Source of the DNA: Acidobacteriota bacterium
GTDB lineage: Bacteria > Acidobacteriota > Vicinamibacteria > Vicinamibacterales > Vicinamibacteraceae
Assembly (NCBI GenBank): GCA_023429845.1
Contig: JAEZCY010000192.1
Span: 1-41,605 of the forward strand
Reading direction: 5' to 3'
Length of the DNA: 41,605 nt
Made by a program: the position numbers and the translations under genes. The notes beneath the pieces were generated by a model. It worked only from the letters and a program-made list of their open reading frames with translations, did no database searches and was not told the origin of the DNA. Shown piece by piece: positions 9,112-17,101 of this stretch (within the stretch, counting starts at the first letter, position 1; each line of letters opens with the position of its first letter).

Positions 9112-10092
9112 GTGACAGCCGTCCGGTGGGGAATCATCGGGTGCGGAGACGTGACGGAAGTGAAGAGCGGCCCGGCGTTGGCCAAGGCCGAGGGCTCGTC
9201 GCTGGTCGCGGTGATGCGTCGCACGGCGCACCTGGCCGAGGACTACGCGCGCCGGCATGCCGTTGCGCGGTGGTACGCCGACGCGGACGCGCTCGTGGCC
9301 GATGCCGATGTGGACGCGGTCTACGTCGCGACACCGCCGCGGTGGCACCGGGAGTACACACTCCTCGCAGCGCGGCACCGCAAGCCCGTGTACGTGGAGA
9401 AGCCGATGGCGCTGAGCCATGAGGAATGCCTCGAGATGATCGAGGCGTGCCGCGCCGCCGGCGTGCCGCTCTTCACGGCGTACTATCGTCGCGCTCTGCC
9501 TCGCTTCGTGCGGGTGAAGACGCTGCTCGACGATGAGGCGATTGGTGCCGTGCGCGCGGTGTGCGTGACGCTGTCGCGGCGACATGCCATGGAACCGCAC
9601 GCGCTGCCGTGGCGCGTGGATCCGGCAATTGCCGGCGGCGGGCTCTTCGTGGACCTCGCCTCCCATACGCTCGACCTGCTGGATTTCATGCTGGGGCCGA
9701 TCGCGTCCGCGGCCGGCGGCGCCGCGAACCAGGGCGGACACTACCGGGCCGAGGACATCGTCTCGTCGGCGTTCGTCTTCGAGTCGGGCGTGCAAGGCAC
9801 CGGGCTCTGGTGCTTCACCGCCGACCGCGACAACGACCGCGTCGATATCATCGGCACGCGCGGGCGCATTTCCTTCTCGACCTTCGACGACCTGCCCGTC
9901 GTGCTCGGACGCGGTGGCGAGGTCGAGTCGTTCACCATCCCGCATCCGGCACACGTGCAGCAACCGCTCATCCAGTCGATCGTCGACGCACTGCGTGGCA
10001 CTGGCGTGTGCCCGAGCACCGGTGAGTCAGCCGCACGCACCACGCGCGTGATGGACGGTCTGCTCGCGGCCTACTACGCGGAAAGTTCGTGA
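9112..10092 (+). CDS. Gfo/Idh/MocA-family NAD(P)-dependent oxidoreductase
   Basis: A 326-residue cytoplasmic dehydrogenase. The Rossmann fold opens with WGIIGCGDV (residues 6-14). The family signature EKP lies at residues 96-98 (VYVEKPMAL), with Lys97 the expected catalytic or substrate-contact residue. The C-terminal beta-sheet domain includes GGGLFVDLASHTLDLLDF, whose D/H pair is typical of the family's active site. The family oxidises or reduces sugars, inositols and related polyols with NAD(P); the substrate is not evident. The start is GTG 9112. ATGs at 9068 and 9077 are out of frame. The gene is divergent from the esterase and seems to be transcribed alone or with the lipoprotein gene 154 bases downstream. 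Confidence 0.93.
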   Translation: MTAVRWGIIGCGDVTEVKSGPALAKAEGSSLVAVMRRTAHLAEDYARRHAVARWYADADALVADADVDAVYVATPPRWHREYTLLAARHRKPVYVEKPMALSHEECLEMIEACRAAGVPLFTAYYRRALPRFVRVKTLLDDEAIGAVRAVCVTLSRRHAMEPHALPWRVDPAIAGGGLFVDLASHTLDLLDFMLGPIASAAGGAANQGGHYRAEDIVSSAFVFESGVQGTGLWCFTADRDNDRVDIIGTRGRISFSTFDDLPVVLGRGGEVESFTIPHPAHVQQPLIQSIVDALRGTGVCPSTGESAARTTRVMDGLLAAYYAESS

Positions 10093-10246
10093 AGGAGGCC
10101 GGTCGGAACCAGTGGTCCACGCCGCGCACGCCCGCCGAGTGCGAGCCGTCAGCATCCCGCTGTCAGACAGTGACTACCTCTGCCGTACCTCCCGGGCGCG
10201 CAGCAGTGGCCGTTGCCCTTGTGATGGCGCGCCGTGGAGGTTCCTC

Positions 10247-11065
10247 GTGCATCGTCTCGTCTACTTTGTCCTTGCGCTGCTGGTAGCCACCAGCACCGGT
10301 TGCGGGAGCGACAACAGCTCGCCCGCGACTCCGACCGGGCCGTCATCGATCACGCCGACGCGCATCATGTCGCTCTCCGGCAACCTGGCGTTCGGTCCGG
10401 TGAACGTCGGCAGCTCGCGAGAGATGACCATTACCGTCGCGAACACCGGGACGGCGCCGCTCACCGTGTCTGGCATGACGGCCAGTGGCGGCTTCGTCGA
10501 GCACAGCAACGTGTCGTGGAGTTCCGGCGTAATCGCAGCCGGTAGCTCACAGAACGTGACCGTGCGCTTCGAGCCGAAGTCGCCGGGGACGTTCAATGGC
10601 ACGTTCACCGTCAACGGCGACCACACAGGCGGAAGCAACACCTTGCCGATCTCGGCCGTTGGTGCCGGAGTGACGGCGTCCGGCCGGTGGTCCGGGCGAT
10701 ACATCGTCGAACGATGCGATGGCACGGGTTCGATTCAGGACCTGTTCTGCAGCGCCAACCGGGGACTGTACCCGGTGGGCACCTCACTGCCGATCGACCT
10801 CGTGCTGACTCAGAATGGCAGCAGCGTGTCGGGCACGGCCTACTTCGGGCAGATCTCCGGCGTGGTAACCGGCGCCGTCTCGCAGGCTGGCACACTGACG
10901 TTGCAAGGCAGCGCGCAGTCAGGAGGGCTCGCCATCACCATCACCAACTGGAACACGCCGATCAACGGCAGCAGCATGACGGGCGTGATCGGTTTCAACG
11001 TCGGGTCGAACGGCTTGGCTGGCGTTGCGGCGATCACGGCGCGCCTGTCGAATGTGACGCGGTGA
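10247..11065 (+). CDS. Lipoprotein with choice-of-anchor-D/HYDIN-like domain
   Basis: A 272-residue exported lipoprotein. The hydrophobic signal ends in the lipobox STGC (lipidated Cys near residue 18), then a Ser/Thr/Pro-rich linker. An Ig-like domain follows at about 45-145, of the choice-of-anchor D/ASPM-SPD-2-Hydin type (LAFGPVNVGSSREMTITVAN). A C-terminal all-beta domain of about 120 residues (SGRWSGRY) ends the protein. It is likely anchored in the envelope and acts as a surface or scaffold protein; no catalytic residues are seen. The start is GTG 10247 with an ideal GGAGG six bases upstream, which decides against the longer open frame reaching 10112. A strong hairpin lies just after the stop. 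Confidence 0.82.
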   Translation: MHRLVYFVLALLVATSTGCGSDNSSPATPTGPSSITPTRIMSLSGNLAFGPVNVGSSREMTITVANTGTAPLTVSGMTASGGFVEHSNVSWSSGVIAAGSSQNVTVRFEPKSPGTFNGTFTVNGDHTGGSNTLPISAVGAGVTASGRWSGRYIVERCDGTGSIQDLFCSANRGLYPVGTSLPIDLVLTQNGSSVSGTAYFGQISGVVTGAVSQAGTLTLQGSAQSGGLAITITNWNTPINGSSMTGVIGFNVGSNGLAGVAAITARLSNVTR

Positions 11066-11071
11066 TTCGTG

Positions 11072-11107
11072 CGAGCAGGCGCGTGCACTCGACGCCGCGC
11101 CTGCTCG
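11072..11107. terminator. Perfect 12-bp stem-loop between convergent genes
   Basis: The arms CGAGCAGGCGCG (11072-11083) and CGCGCCTGCTCG (11096-11107) are perfect inverted repeats around a 12-base loop. The element starts seven bases after the lipoprotein stop and faces the 3' end of the convergent gene ending at 11145. This position suits a bidirectional transcript end, but no T-tract follows on either side, so classical intrinsic termination is not assured. Confidence 0.55.
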
Positions 11108-11144
11108 TGGTTCCGCGTCCCATCGCGACCGCACCCGGCCGGCG

Positions 11145-11534
11145 TCAGGACGTGACGCGCTTGGCCGTGAACTCCCTCGGCGGCGCGCTGCCGCCTTCGC
11201 GCGACGAGGTGAACTTGATCTCACTGCCGGAGACCTTGCCCTTGTAGAGCAGCTTCACCTCCTGGCCCTGGAAGCTCCGGATCACGTGGAAGGCGATCTC
11301 CTCGCCCTTTGCCGTACCCTCCTTGATCTCGGTGTCGCTGCCCCCGAGCATGCCCGACACGGTGCCCGTGAGTGTCTCGCCCTCGACTTTGAAGGTGAAC
11401 GTCTGTTCGCGCGTCTGGCCATCGCGACCGGCCACCTGCGCCGTCCATTTGCCGGTGACGTCGGCCGCATATGCCGACACCGCGACCATCGCTACGAGCG
11501 CCGCCGTCGCGAACACCGAAACTGCTTGCCGCAT
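11145..11534 (-). CDS. Small exported beta-rich hypothetical protein
   Basis: A 129-residue protein with a signal peptide (residues 1-23, ending AYAAD). The mature part is beta-strand-rich: GKWTAQVAGRDG, a TFTFKVEGETLTGTV strand pair, and a terminal REFTAKRV. The pattern of alternating strands with a GTVSG turn recalls small lipocalin/DUF-type periplasmic proteins common in Acidobacteriota, but no named family or ligand can be assigned. The start is ATG 11534 with GGAGG (11540-11544 on the complement) five bases away. It is transcribed alone, convergent with the preceding lipoprotein gene. Confidence 0.75.
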   Translation of the reverse strand: MRQAVSVFATAALVAMVAVSAYAADVTGKWTAQVAGRDGQTREQTFTFKVEGETLTGTVSGMLGGSDTEIKEGTAKGEEIAFHVIRSFQGQEVKLLYKGKVSGSEIKFTSSREGGSAPPREFTAKRVTS

Positions 11535-11770
11535 GGTTGCCTCCTGAAGGTGCTGGAACGCACGGATCGTACTCCCTCGCAGGCGAAGGCGTCAGGAGGC
11601 GCGGCGCGGCCACATCCTGCGGTGGTGCTCCAGCAGCACGCCGCCCGCGACGCAGAGAGTGGGCGTGCGAGTCGCGTCATCGCTGAAGCGTATCCCGATC
11701 CTTCCGGGTCGCGCGCGCACCCGCCATGGGCATGGCGCCGTATCACGCCATTGACATAGAGTGTCCGCTC

Positions 11771-13012
11771 ATGGCTCATCCGTGGTGCGCTCGACGCCGG
11801 CCGGCGCGCGCAGTTGCTGCGATTGTCGGAGCGCTCGCGCTCGCCTCGACGCTCGTCGTCGCCCGGCAGACGACCTACCTGAAGGACTCGCCGGGCACGT
11901 GGAAGCCCTGGAAGATGACGGTGTCAGCGGACGTACGCGCGGCGACTGCCGCCACGGCGGCGGATCTGAACGCGTTCGAAGCCCATCTCGTCGCTTTTCG
12001 AGAGATTCTGCGGCAGGCGCCTTCTGCGGCAACGCCGATGGGATACAGCGTCGAGGTCTGGGGGCACCTGCGCGGGGACGTGCGGCGCGCCCCCGGCCAG
12101 CCGTCCACCGCCACGCTGCCGATCGCCGGTGGTGTGAGCTTTGGCGCGTTCTCCATCTACGAGCTCGAACGCGCCGGCAAGCGCGTACGCATCGACACGG
12201 GCGAGACGGCGCTCGTCCAGTTCGTCGTGAACGACATCTCGGCGCACGCGATCGGCCATCCGGCTCCGCCCGGATGGCACGTGATCGAGCATGACGTGAT
12301 GGTGCAGCCGCCCTCGACCGGTGAACGCGCCGGCTTCCCGCGCTACGACGGCATCGTCGTCATCACGAAGCGGAGTGCACCGCTGTGGACACCCGTGTCG
12401 CTGCGCGAGGCGTGGGAACTGCAGCTGCGGGCGTCGCAGCACGCCCAGGGGGAAGCGCAACAGGTCGCCGACAGGATGCAGCAGGCGCACGTCGATCAGG
12501 TGGATCCGGGCAAGAAGGCGGCGCGCGAGGCGGGCTATCGCCGGAACGCGGCGAACATGCCGAATCCGACCGCCTACCTGGCGCAGATGGCGGAAGTGGA
12601 GCGGGTAGGCGACACGGCGAGGGCCGCTGATGTGGCGGCCACGAGCAGCACGATGACGACACTGCGTGATGCAACTCGTGAGGTGGCCGCGATCGAGGAC
12701 ATCCTGGCTGCCCTGACGCCAGAGGATCGCGTGGCGCCGGCGTGCGTGCTGAAGGACGCCGTGCGCATAGAAGGCCGGTTCCGCAGCGCACCGGACGCAC
12801 GCTGCAAGGCGCTGGTGCGCGCCAACCATGCGTTCTTCGATCGTTCATTGCCGCGCAGCGCGCCGCAGCTGCTGCTCATCCAGGACGCGAAGCGCTGCCA
12901 CGAGGATCTGCGCGAACCCGAGGTGCTGACCCGGCTGGCCGGCAACTGCGCCGCGAACCGCGCGTTGCTCGAGACGTGGAACCGGCAGGCCGTGCTCGAC
13001 TGGCTGCACTGA
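11771..13012 (+). CDS. Exported hypothetical protein, 413 residues
   Basis: Not recognised. An N-terminal Arg-rich start and hydrophobic core (AVAAIVGALALASTLVV) form a signal peptide, so the protein is probably periplasmic. The middle (residues about 60-220) is mixed alpha/beta with GYSVEVWGHL and a PLWTPVSLREAWE segment. The part from about 225 to 330 is strongly helical, with many Ala/Gln/Arg heptad-like stretches suggesting a coiled coil. The C terminus carries cysteines at PACVLKD, ARCKAL, KRCHED and GNCAAN, possibly disulfide-bonded. The start is ATG 11771, 45 bases inside a longer frame (ATG 11726); it gives the cleaner signal peptide, but no strong ribosome binding site decides it. 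Confidence 0.72.
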   Translation: MAHPWCARRRPARAVAAIVGALALASTLVVARQTTYLKDSPGTWKPWKMTVSADVRAATAATAADLNAFEAHLVAFREILRQAPSAATPMGYSVEVWGHLRGDVRRAPGQPSTATLPIAGGVSFGAFSIYELERAGKRVRIDTGETALVQFVVNDISAHAIGHPAPPGWHVIEHDVMVQPPSTGERAGFPRYDGIVVITKRSAPLWTPVSLREAWELQLRASQHAQGEAQQVADRMQQAHVDQVDPGKKAAREAGYRRNAANMPNPTAYLAQMAEVERVGDTARAADVAATSSTMTTLRDATREVAAIEDILAALTPEDRVAPACVLKDAVRIEGRFRSAPDARCKALVRANHAFFDRSLPRSAPQLLLIQDAKRCHEDLREPEVLTRLAGNCAANRALLETWNRQAVLDWLH

Positions 13013-13092
13013 GTCCCCGGGGCCGGTGGCGAGGCTGGGCCGCGGCCGCCTGAAGTAGGATGGCGACTCCGAACGTGAGGAAGGAGTCGCCC

Positions 13093-13275
13093 ATGACACA
13101 TCCGGACCCGCTGCACGACAACCCCGACGAGAAGGCGCGGCGCGAGCAGTCGCCCGAGGATGCCGTCGAGGAAAGTGAAGCCATCGTCGAGAACGAAAGC
13201 GGCGACGGCACGCAGATGCCGCCGCTGCGCGAGCCGTACGGCGGACCGCCGGACGAGCGCTCGCGCAAGCCCTGA
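13093..13275 (+). CDS. Small acidic disordered hypothetical protein
   Basis: A 60-residue protein rich in Asp, Glu, Pro and Arg, with no hydrophobic segment (for example EEAIVENESGDG-like composition and a PPDERSRKP tail). It is probably intrinsically disordered and cytoplasmic. The start is ATG 13093 with a perfect AAGGAG (13081-13086) six bases upstream, the main evidence that it is a real gene. It stands 80 bases after the 413-residue protein gene and is convergent with the sulfatase gene. A 6-bp stem (13288-13293 with 13302-13307) lies between them. Function unknown. Confidence 0.6.
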   Translation: MTHPDPLHDNPDEKARREQSPEDAVEESEAIVENESGDGTQMPPLREPYGGPPDERSRKP

Positions 13276-13312
13276 GTCGTGCGGGCGGTGGGCCGCCGCG
13301 CGCCCACGGCGT

Positions 13313-14659
13313 CTATCGCCGGCCGGGTGCGATGCCCACCTCCGCCTCCCAGGCGGCCAGCAGCGGCTGCAGCCGCCTCGCGACGTCCGTGCGCGATGCG
13401 ATCAGGTTCTCGCGCTCGCCGATGTCGGTGCGCATGTTGAAGAGGAACGGACGACCGTTGTCGATCAGCAGCTTCCAGTCTCCTGATCGCACGGCGGCCT
13501 GCGCCCGTCCCAGCGCCACGCGCCAGAACAACGTCCGCTCGACCTCGGCGGCTCGACCCTCGAGCAACGGCAGGAGATCGATCCCGTCCAGCGGCGCGGC
13601 GGTGGGCGCGGGCGTGCCGGTGGCCGCCAGAATCGTGGCAGTGAGGTCCATGGTTGCCGCCACCTGGCCGGAAGTCCGGCCCGGCGGGATTCGTCCCGGC
13701 CAGCGAACGGCCGTCGGCACACGGATGCCGCCCTCCCACACGCTCCCCTTGTAGTGGAACAACGGCGCGTTGCGCGACAGCCATTCGCCGCCGTTGTCGT
13801 TGGTGAAGATCACGAGCGTGCGTTCGCGCATGCCGAAGCGGTCGAGTGCGTCCAGGATGCGGCCGATGCCCGCGTCTGCGCGTTCGAGCATGGCCACGTA
13901 GTCCGCTCGCGTGCTGGTGGCCTCGTCGAACGGCGTGAGGTGACGCCCCTTGTCACGCGCCGTGGACGGGTGGTCGGGGGGCTGGTACGGCCAGTGCGCC
14001 GCGTTGTACGAGACGTCGAGGAAGAATGGCTTCTGCGCGTTCGACTCGATGAAGCGGACCGCGCGCTCGGTGATCAGGTCGGTGAGATAGCCATCCACCT
14101 TCACCGGTTGCCCCTGCTCGAACAGATCGTCGGTGAGCGGCGAGTCCCCGCCAGCGGTGTGCTGGTAGAAATCGACGAAACCGCTCTTGAACCCGAAGAA
14201 GTAGTCGAAGCCGTGCGCCTCGGGCGAGAACTGAGGCTGCCAGCCGAGGTGCCACTTGCCGACCAGCGCCGTGGCGTAGCCGTTGCTCTTGAGCAGCTGG
14301 GGCAGCGATGCACCCGTCGGCAGCAGCCCCCGTTCCGCATCAGCCTTGCCTCCAGCGCCAAGGGGCGCCTCGAGTGCCAGCCGCTGCTGGTACCGTCCGG
14401 TCATCAGCGCCGCACGAGTCGGCGAACACGTGGCCCCGTTGGCGTAGAAGTCGGTGAACCGCACGCCCTCCCGCGCGAGGCGGTCGATGTTCGGCGTCCT
14501 GACGTCCGGCGCGCCGTAGCTGCCGATGTCGCCGTATCCCACGTCGTCCGTGATGATCAGCACCACGTTGGCGGGACGCGACCGTGCCACCTGCGCGCCC
14601 ACGGCCGGCACGAGGAGGAACGAAGCGAACGCAGTGATCGCGACCGGGTGCCAGGGCAT
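13313..14659 (-). CDS. Exported type I (arylsulfatase-like) sulfatase
   Basis: A 448-residue sulfatase with a signal peptide (AITAFASFLLVPAVGAQ). The first metal-binding block is VVLIITDDVGYGD. The sulfatase signature is CSPTRAALMTGRY; its Cys78 is the residue converted to formylglycine, which hydrolyses sulfate esters. HFDY-like and GKWHLGW blocks, and TNDNGGEW near the second metal site, follow in the usual order. It probably acts in the periplasm on sulfated glycans or other sulfate esters; the exact substrate is unknown. No anaerobic sulfatase-maturating enzyme or SUMF1-like gene is in the window. The start is taken at 14659, where GGAGG lies six bases upstream; ATG 14692 gives an unsuitable basic leader. 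Confidence 0.92.
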   Translation of the reverse strand: MPWHPVAITAFASFLLVPAVGAQVARSRPANVVLIITDDVGYGDIGSYGAPDVRTPNIDRLAREGVRFTDFYANGATCSPTRAALMTGRYQQRLALEAPLGAGGKADAERGLLPTGASLPQLLKSNGYATALVGKWHLGWQPQFSPEAHGFDYFFGFKSGFVDFYQHTAGGDSPLTDDLFEQGQPVKVDGYLTDLITERAVRFIESNAQKPFFLDVSYNAAHWPYQPPDHPSTARDKGRHLTPFDEATSTRADYVAMLERADAGIGRILDALDRFGMRERTLVIFTNDNGGEWLSRNAPLFHYKGSVWEGGIRVPTAVRWPGRIPPGRTSGQVAATMDLTATILAATGTPAPTAAPLDGIDLLPLLEGRAAEVERTLFWRVALGRAQAAVRSGDWKLLIDNGRPFLFNMRTDIGERENLIASRTDVARRLQPLLAAWEAEVGIAPGRR

Positions 14660-14972
14660 AGCGTGCCTCCGTCGAGCGCGAGCAACACGCACTCGCGATC
14701 GGTGCAGTGCGTGGACCGCAGCGCGGCTCTTCCTGAATGGGTGCGTTCACTGTAACCGAACCAGTGCAACTCGAGCGGGCCTGACGCGGGAGCGCCGGAG
14801 ACGCGGTACGTCACCGTCGTCCGGGCAACGCGGCGGCATCGCGCCAACGACCAGGTGCCTGTCGCGCTGCAGACACTGGCGCTCGGTTGCTCAGCTGGCG
14901 CACGCTGGATGAGTGGAACGTCAGCAGGGCTGATCGTCGTCCGGGGCGCCGAGTCGGTGGCATAGTGGAACC
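14660..14972. other. Divergent intergenic region without recognisable gene
   Basis: This 313-base gap separates the divergent sulfatase and F420/NADP-oxidoreductase genes, so it must hold both promoters. No convincing -35/-10 pair, RNA gene or operator was seen. A minus-strand open stretch (about 14740-14847) translates to a somewhat protein-like segment but has no recognisable family. Confidence 0.4.
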
Positions 14973-15617
14973 ATGACCATAGGACTCATCGGCGCAGGGC
15001 ACATCGGCAGCCAGGTCGCGCGACTCGCGGTGCGCAGCGGCCACTCGGTCGTGATCAGCAACTCGCGCGGGCCGGAGACGTTGGCCGGCCTCGTGAAGGA
15101 ACTCGGCCCGTCAGCACGCGCCGCCACATCCGAGGAAGCGGCCGCTGCCGGCGACATCGTCGTGGTGACGGTGCCGCTGAAGAACTATCGCCAGGTGCCG
15201 GTGGCGCCGCTGACCGGCAAGGTCGTGATCGACACCAACAACTACTACCCGGAACGCGACGGCCACATCCCGGAACTCGACAACGAGTCCACGACCACTG
15301 CGGAGTTGCTGCAGACGCACCTGCCGCAGTCGAAGGTCGTCAAGGCCTTCAATCACATCTATGCGGCGCAGCTGACGACGGACGGCACGCCGGCCGGCAC
15401 GCCAAACCGCCGCGCACTGGTGATCGCTGGTGACGATGCGGAGGGGAAGGCAACGGTGACGAAGCTGCTCGACGAGTTCGGGTTCGACACGGTGGATGCC
15501 GGTCCGCTGGCGGAAGGCTGGCGCATCCAGCGCGACACGCCCGGATACGGCCCACGCCGCAACGCCGAGGAGTTGCGCCGCGACCTCGCCGCGGCCAAGC
15601 GCTATCGCGATATGTGA
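14973..15617 (+). CDS. F420/NADP-oxidoreductase-like Rossmann protein
   Basis: A 214-residue cytoplasmic protein. The glycine-rich loop is at residues 4-12 (GLIGAGHIG), with ISNSRGPE at the end of the second strand; Ser/Arg after the strand favours NADP(H). The body matches the NADP_F420 reductase family of coenzyme F420-dependent NADP reductase and related metalloreductase-like proteins (VVVTVPLKN; DTNNYYPERDG). Bacterial members like this usually act as NADPH-dependent reductases of unknown substrate, and true F420 use cannot be inferred. The length is normal. The start ATG 14973 is nine bases from a weak GTGG element. It is convergent with the DUF72 gene. Confidence 0.88.
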   Translation: MTIGLIGAGHIGSQVARLAVRSGHSVVISNSRGPETLAGLVKELGPSARAATSEEAAAAGDIVVVTVPLKNYRQVPVAPLTGKVVIDTNNYYPERDGHIPELDNESTTTAELLQTHLPQSKVVKAFNHIYAAQLTTDGTPAGTPNRRALVIAGDDAEGKATVTKLLDEFGFDTVDAGPLAEGWRIQRDTPGYGPRRNAEELRRDLAAAKRYRDM

Positions 15618-15649
15618 ATGGGCAGGCGCGACCGCCGGGCGCGGCGGTG

Positions 15650-15671
15650 AGCGCCGGCCCTACCCGGCGCT
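15650..15671. terminator. GC-rich hairpin at convergent gene ends
   Basis: The arms AGCGCCGG (15650-15657) and CCGGCGCT (15664-15671) enclose the loop CCCTAC. The right arm runs into the stop and last codons of the DUF72 gene. It lies between two convergent genes and may end both transcripts, though no T-tract follows. The core resembles a sequence near 35745 (CCCCTACCCGG), so it could instead be a REP-type repeat. Confidence 0.4.
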
Positions 15672-16391
15672 GTCGCTCAATCGCCGTTGCAGCTCCAGCG
15701 CGTTCTCGCAGGCGGCCCCGGACGCGGTGTTGTCGAAGATGCACCAGACATCCACCGCCGTGTGTCTGGCGCGCACCTGCGCCGCCAGACCGTCGATCTG
15801 CGCGGCGTCGTACGACGACCAGTACACCCGTGGTGCGCCGTGCCAGCGGTAGTAGACCAGTCCCGGCCATCCACCCGGCATCTGGTCGGCATCCGCGCGC
15901 GGCGGGTCGGCGGCGACGCGTGCGACGCGATGCTCCACGAGCATCGTGTTCGCATCTGGCGCCGTCCATGTGGCATGACGGGGTTCGCAGGCGAGCGATC
16001 CCTCGTACCGCCCACGCAGGGTGTCGAGGAAGCGTCCGACAATCGCTGCGTCAAAGACGAACGACGGAGGGAGCTGCACGAGAAGCGGTCCGCGCTTGTC
16101 GCCGAGCCCGGCCGACTCGTCGAGGAAGCGCTGGAGCGGTTCGTCGACGTCCATGAGGCGCTTGTCGTGCGTGATCGCCCGTGGCAGTTTCACGGCAAAG
16201 CGGAACGCAGCCGGTGTCGATGCCGCCCAGCGCTCGTAGGTGCGGGCCGCATGCGGCTTGTGGAAGGACGAGTTGATTTCGGCCCCCGTGAGCACCCGGC
16301 CATATCGCTCCAGGTGCGTGCCCTCACCATCGAAGCGCGCTGCACAGCCTCGCGGAAGGGACCACCCCGCAGTGCCGACGACGACCGCCAT
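15660..16391 (-). CDS. DUF72 (YecE-like) TIM-barrel protein
   Basis: A 243-residue cytoplasmic protein of the DUF72 family, recognised from VVVGTAGWS at the N terminus, the INSSFHKPH block, FRFAVKLPRAITHDKRL, LLVQLPPSF, and a late YYRWHGAPR followed by WCIFDNTASGAACENA. The family adopts a TIM-barrel fold and resembles sugar-phosphate-processing barrels, but no reaction has been shown. The protein has the family's usual size and no missing blocks. The start ATG 16391 lacks a strong ribosome binding site. A zinc-ribbon protein gene lies just upstream on the same strand (69 bases), so the two may be co-transcribed. Confidence 0.9.
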   Translation of the reverse strand: MAVVVGTAGWSLPRGCAARFDGEGTHLERYGRVLTGAEINSSFHKPHAARTYERWAASTPAAFRFAVKLPRAITHDKRLMDVDEPLQRFLDESAGLGDKRGPLLVQLPPSFVFDAAIVGRFLDTLRGRYEGSLACEPRHATWTAPDANTMLVEHRVARVAADPPRADADQMPGGWPGLVYYRWHGAPRVYWSSYDAAQIDGLAAQVRARHTAVDVWCIFDNTASGAACENALELQRRLSDSAG

Positions 16392-16460
16392 CGGATCGCA
16401 GTCTACCTGCGTTCACGGCCGTCGCATGGTGGCCGAGCTCCGTCGCGTCGTCGCCGCCGA

Positions 16461-16922
16461 CTAGAAGTTGAACAGGTCGTCGAACGCCTTCTTGGCACTC
16501 GACTCGGTTGACGGGGCCGCCGATGAGGACGTCTCGCGTTCCCACGACGCACGGACGCCAAACAGCGTGCAGCTGTTCGCGGCGTCCTTCGGAGCGATGC
16601 GCGCCGCGATCTTCTGCGTGCACTCGAACGTCGCGCTCGTGTCGAAATGCGCACACTGCACGCATGCGTGCAGGGCCTGGCCGCACGTCGCGCACGTGCT
16701 CAGCGACAGCACGTCTGGCTCCACCTTCGATCCGCACCGTGCGCACTTGACAACCTCATGGAAGCCCATGAGGTTCGGGTTCCGTGCGCCTTCGGAGGAG
16801 AGGCGCCGCGTGGCGGCTGGTGCGCCGGGCGTGGGCGCGGGACGACGCTCGCGTTCCGGCTGTCGTGCCCGGTCGCGGTCGCTGTCCTGGTAACCGTGCT
16901 GGCGATACTTGCGTTCGGACAT
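16461..16922 (-). CDS. Zinc-ribbon-like hypothetical protein
   Basis: A 153-residue soluble protein. The N-terminal 45 residues are highly charged (SERKYRQHGYQDSDRDRAR), probably disordered. From about residue 55 come CARCGSKV, CATCGQAL and CVQCAHFD, followed by ECTQ and SCTLF, giving at least eight cysteines arranged as two or more zinc-knuckle pairs. Zn or Fe-S binding is expected; zinc is more likely from the CxxC spacing. The exact family is not recognised. The C terminus is Ser/Ala-rich and ends KKAFDDLFNF, an aromatic tail that could be an interaction motif. The start is ATG 16922, after which the charged segment begins; a longer open frame to 17117 reads as non-coding. Confidence 0.7.
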   Translation of the reverse strand: MSERKYRQHGYQDSDRDRARQPERERRPAPTPGAPAATRRLSSEGARNPNLMGFHEVVKCARCGSKVEPDVLSLSTCATCGQALHACVQCAHFDTSATFECTQKIAARIAPKDAANSCTLFGVRASWERETSSSAAPSTESSAKKAFDDLFNF

Positions 16923-17101
16923 GACGTTGCCTGCGCACGCGTGAGCCGCACCAGGCGCGTGCATGCCTGACCACAGGGGAGGCGGCCATTCTACCTGCAC
17001 TCGTGGTGCCCGAGCGAGGCGCGAGGAACGGCTCGCCGACGGCGAGTCCTGCGGGCCGGACCGGCCTTTCGATCGGCGCTGGTCGCGGGGTAGGCTCAGA
17101 C

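Noticed and set aside
10112..10246. Longer N terminus for the lipoprotein gene
   Set aside because: The GTG at 10247 has an ideal GGAGG and begins directly with a lipoprotein signal; the upstream extension is not signal-like.
13313..16391. Polysaccharide utilisation locus linking sulfatase with the DUF4038 glycosidase
   Set aside because: The genes are in several orientations with unrelated genes between them, and no SusC/SusD-like pair is present.
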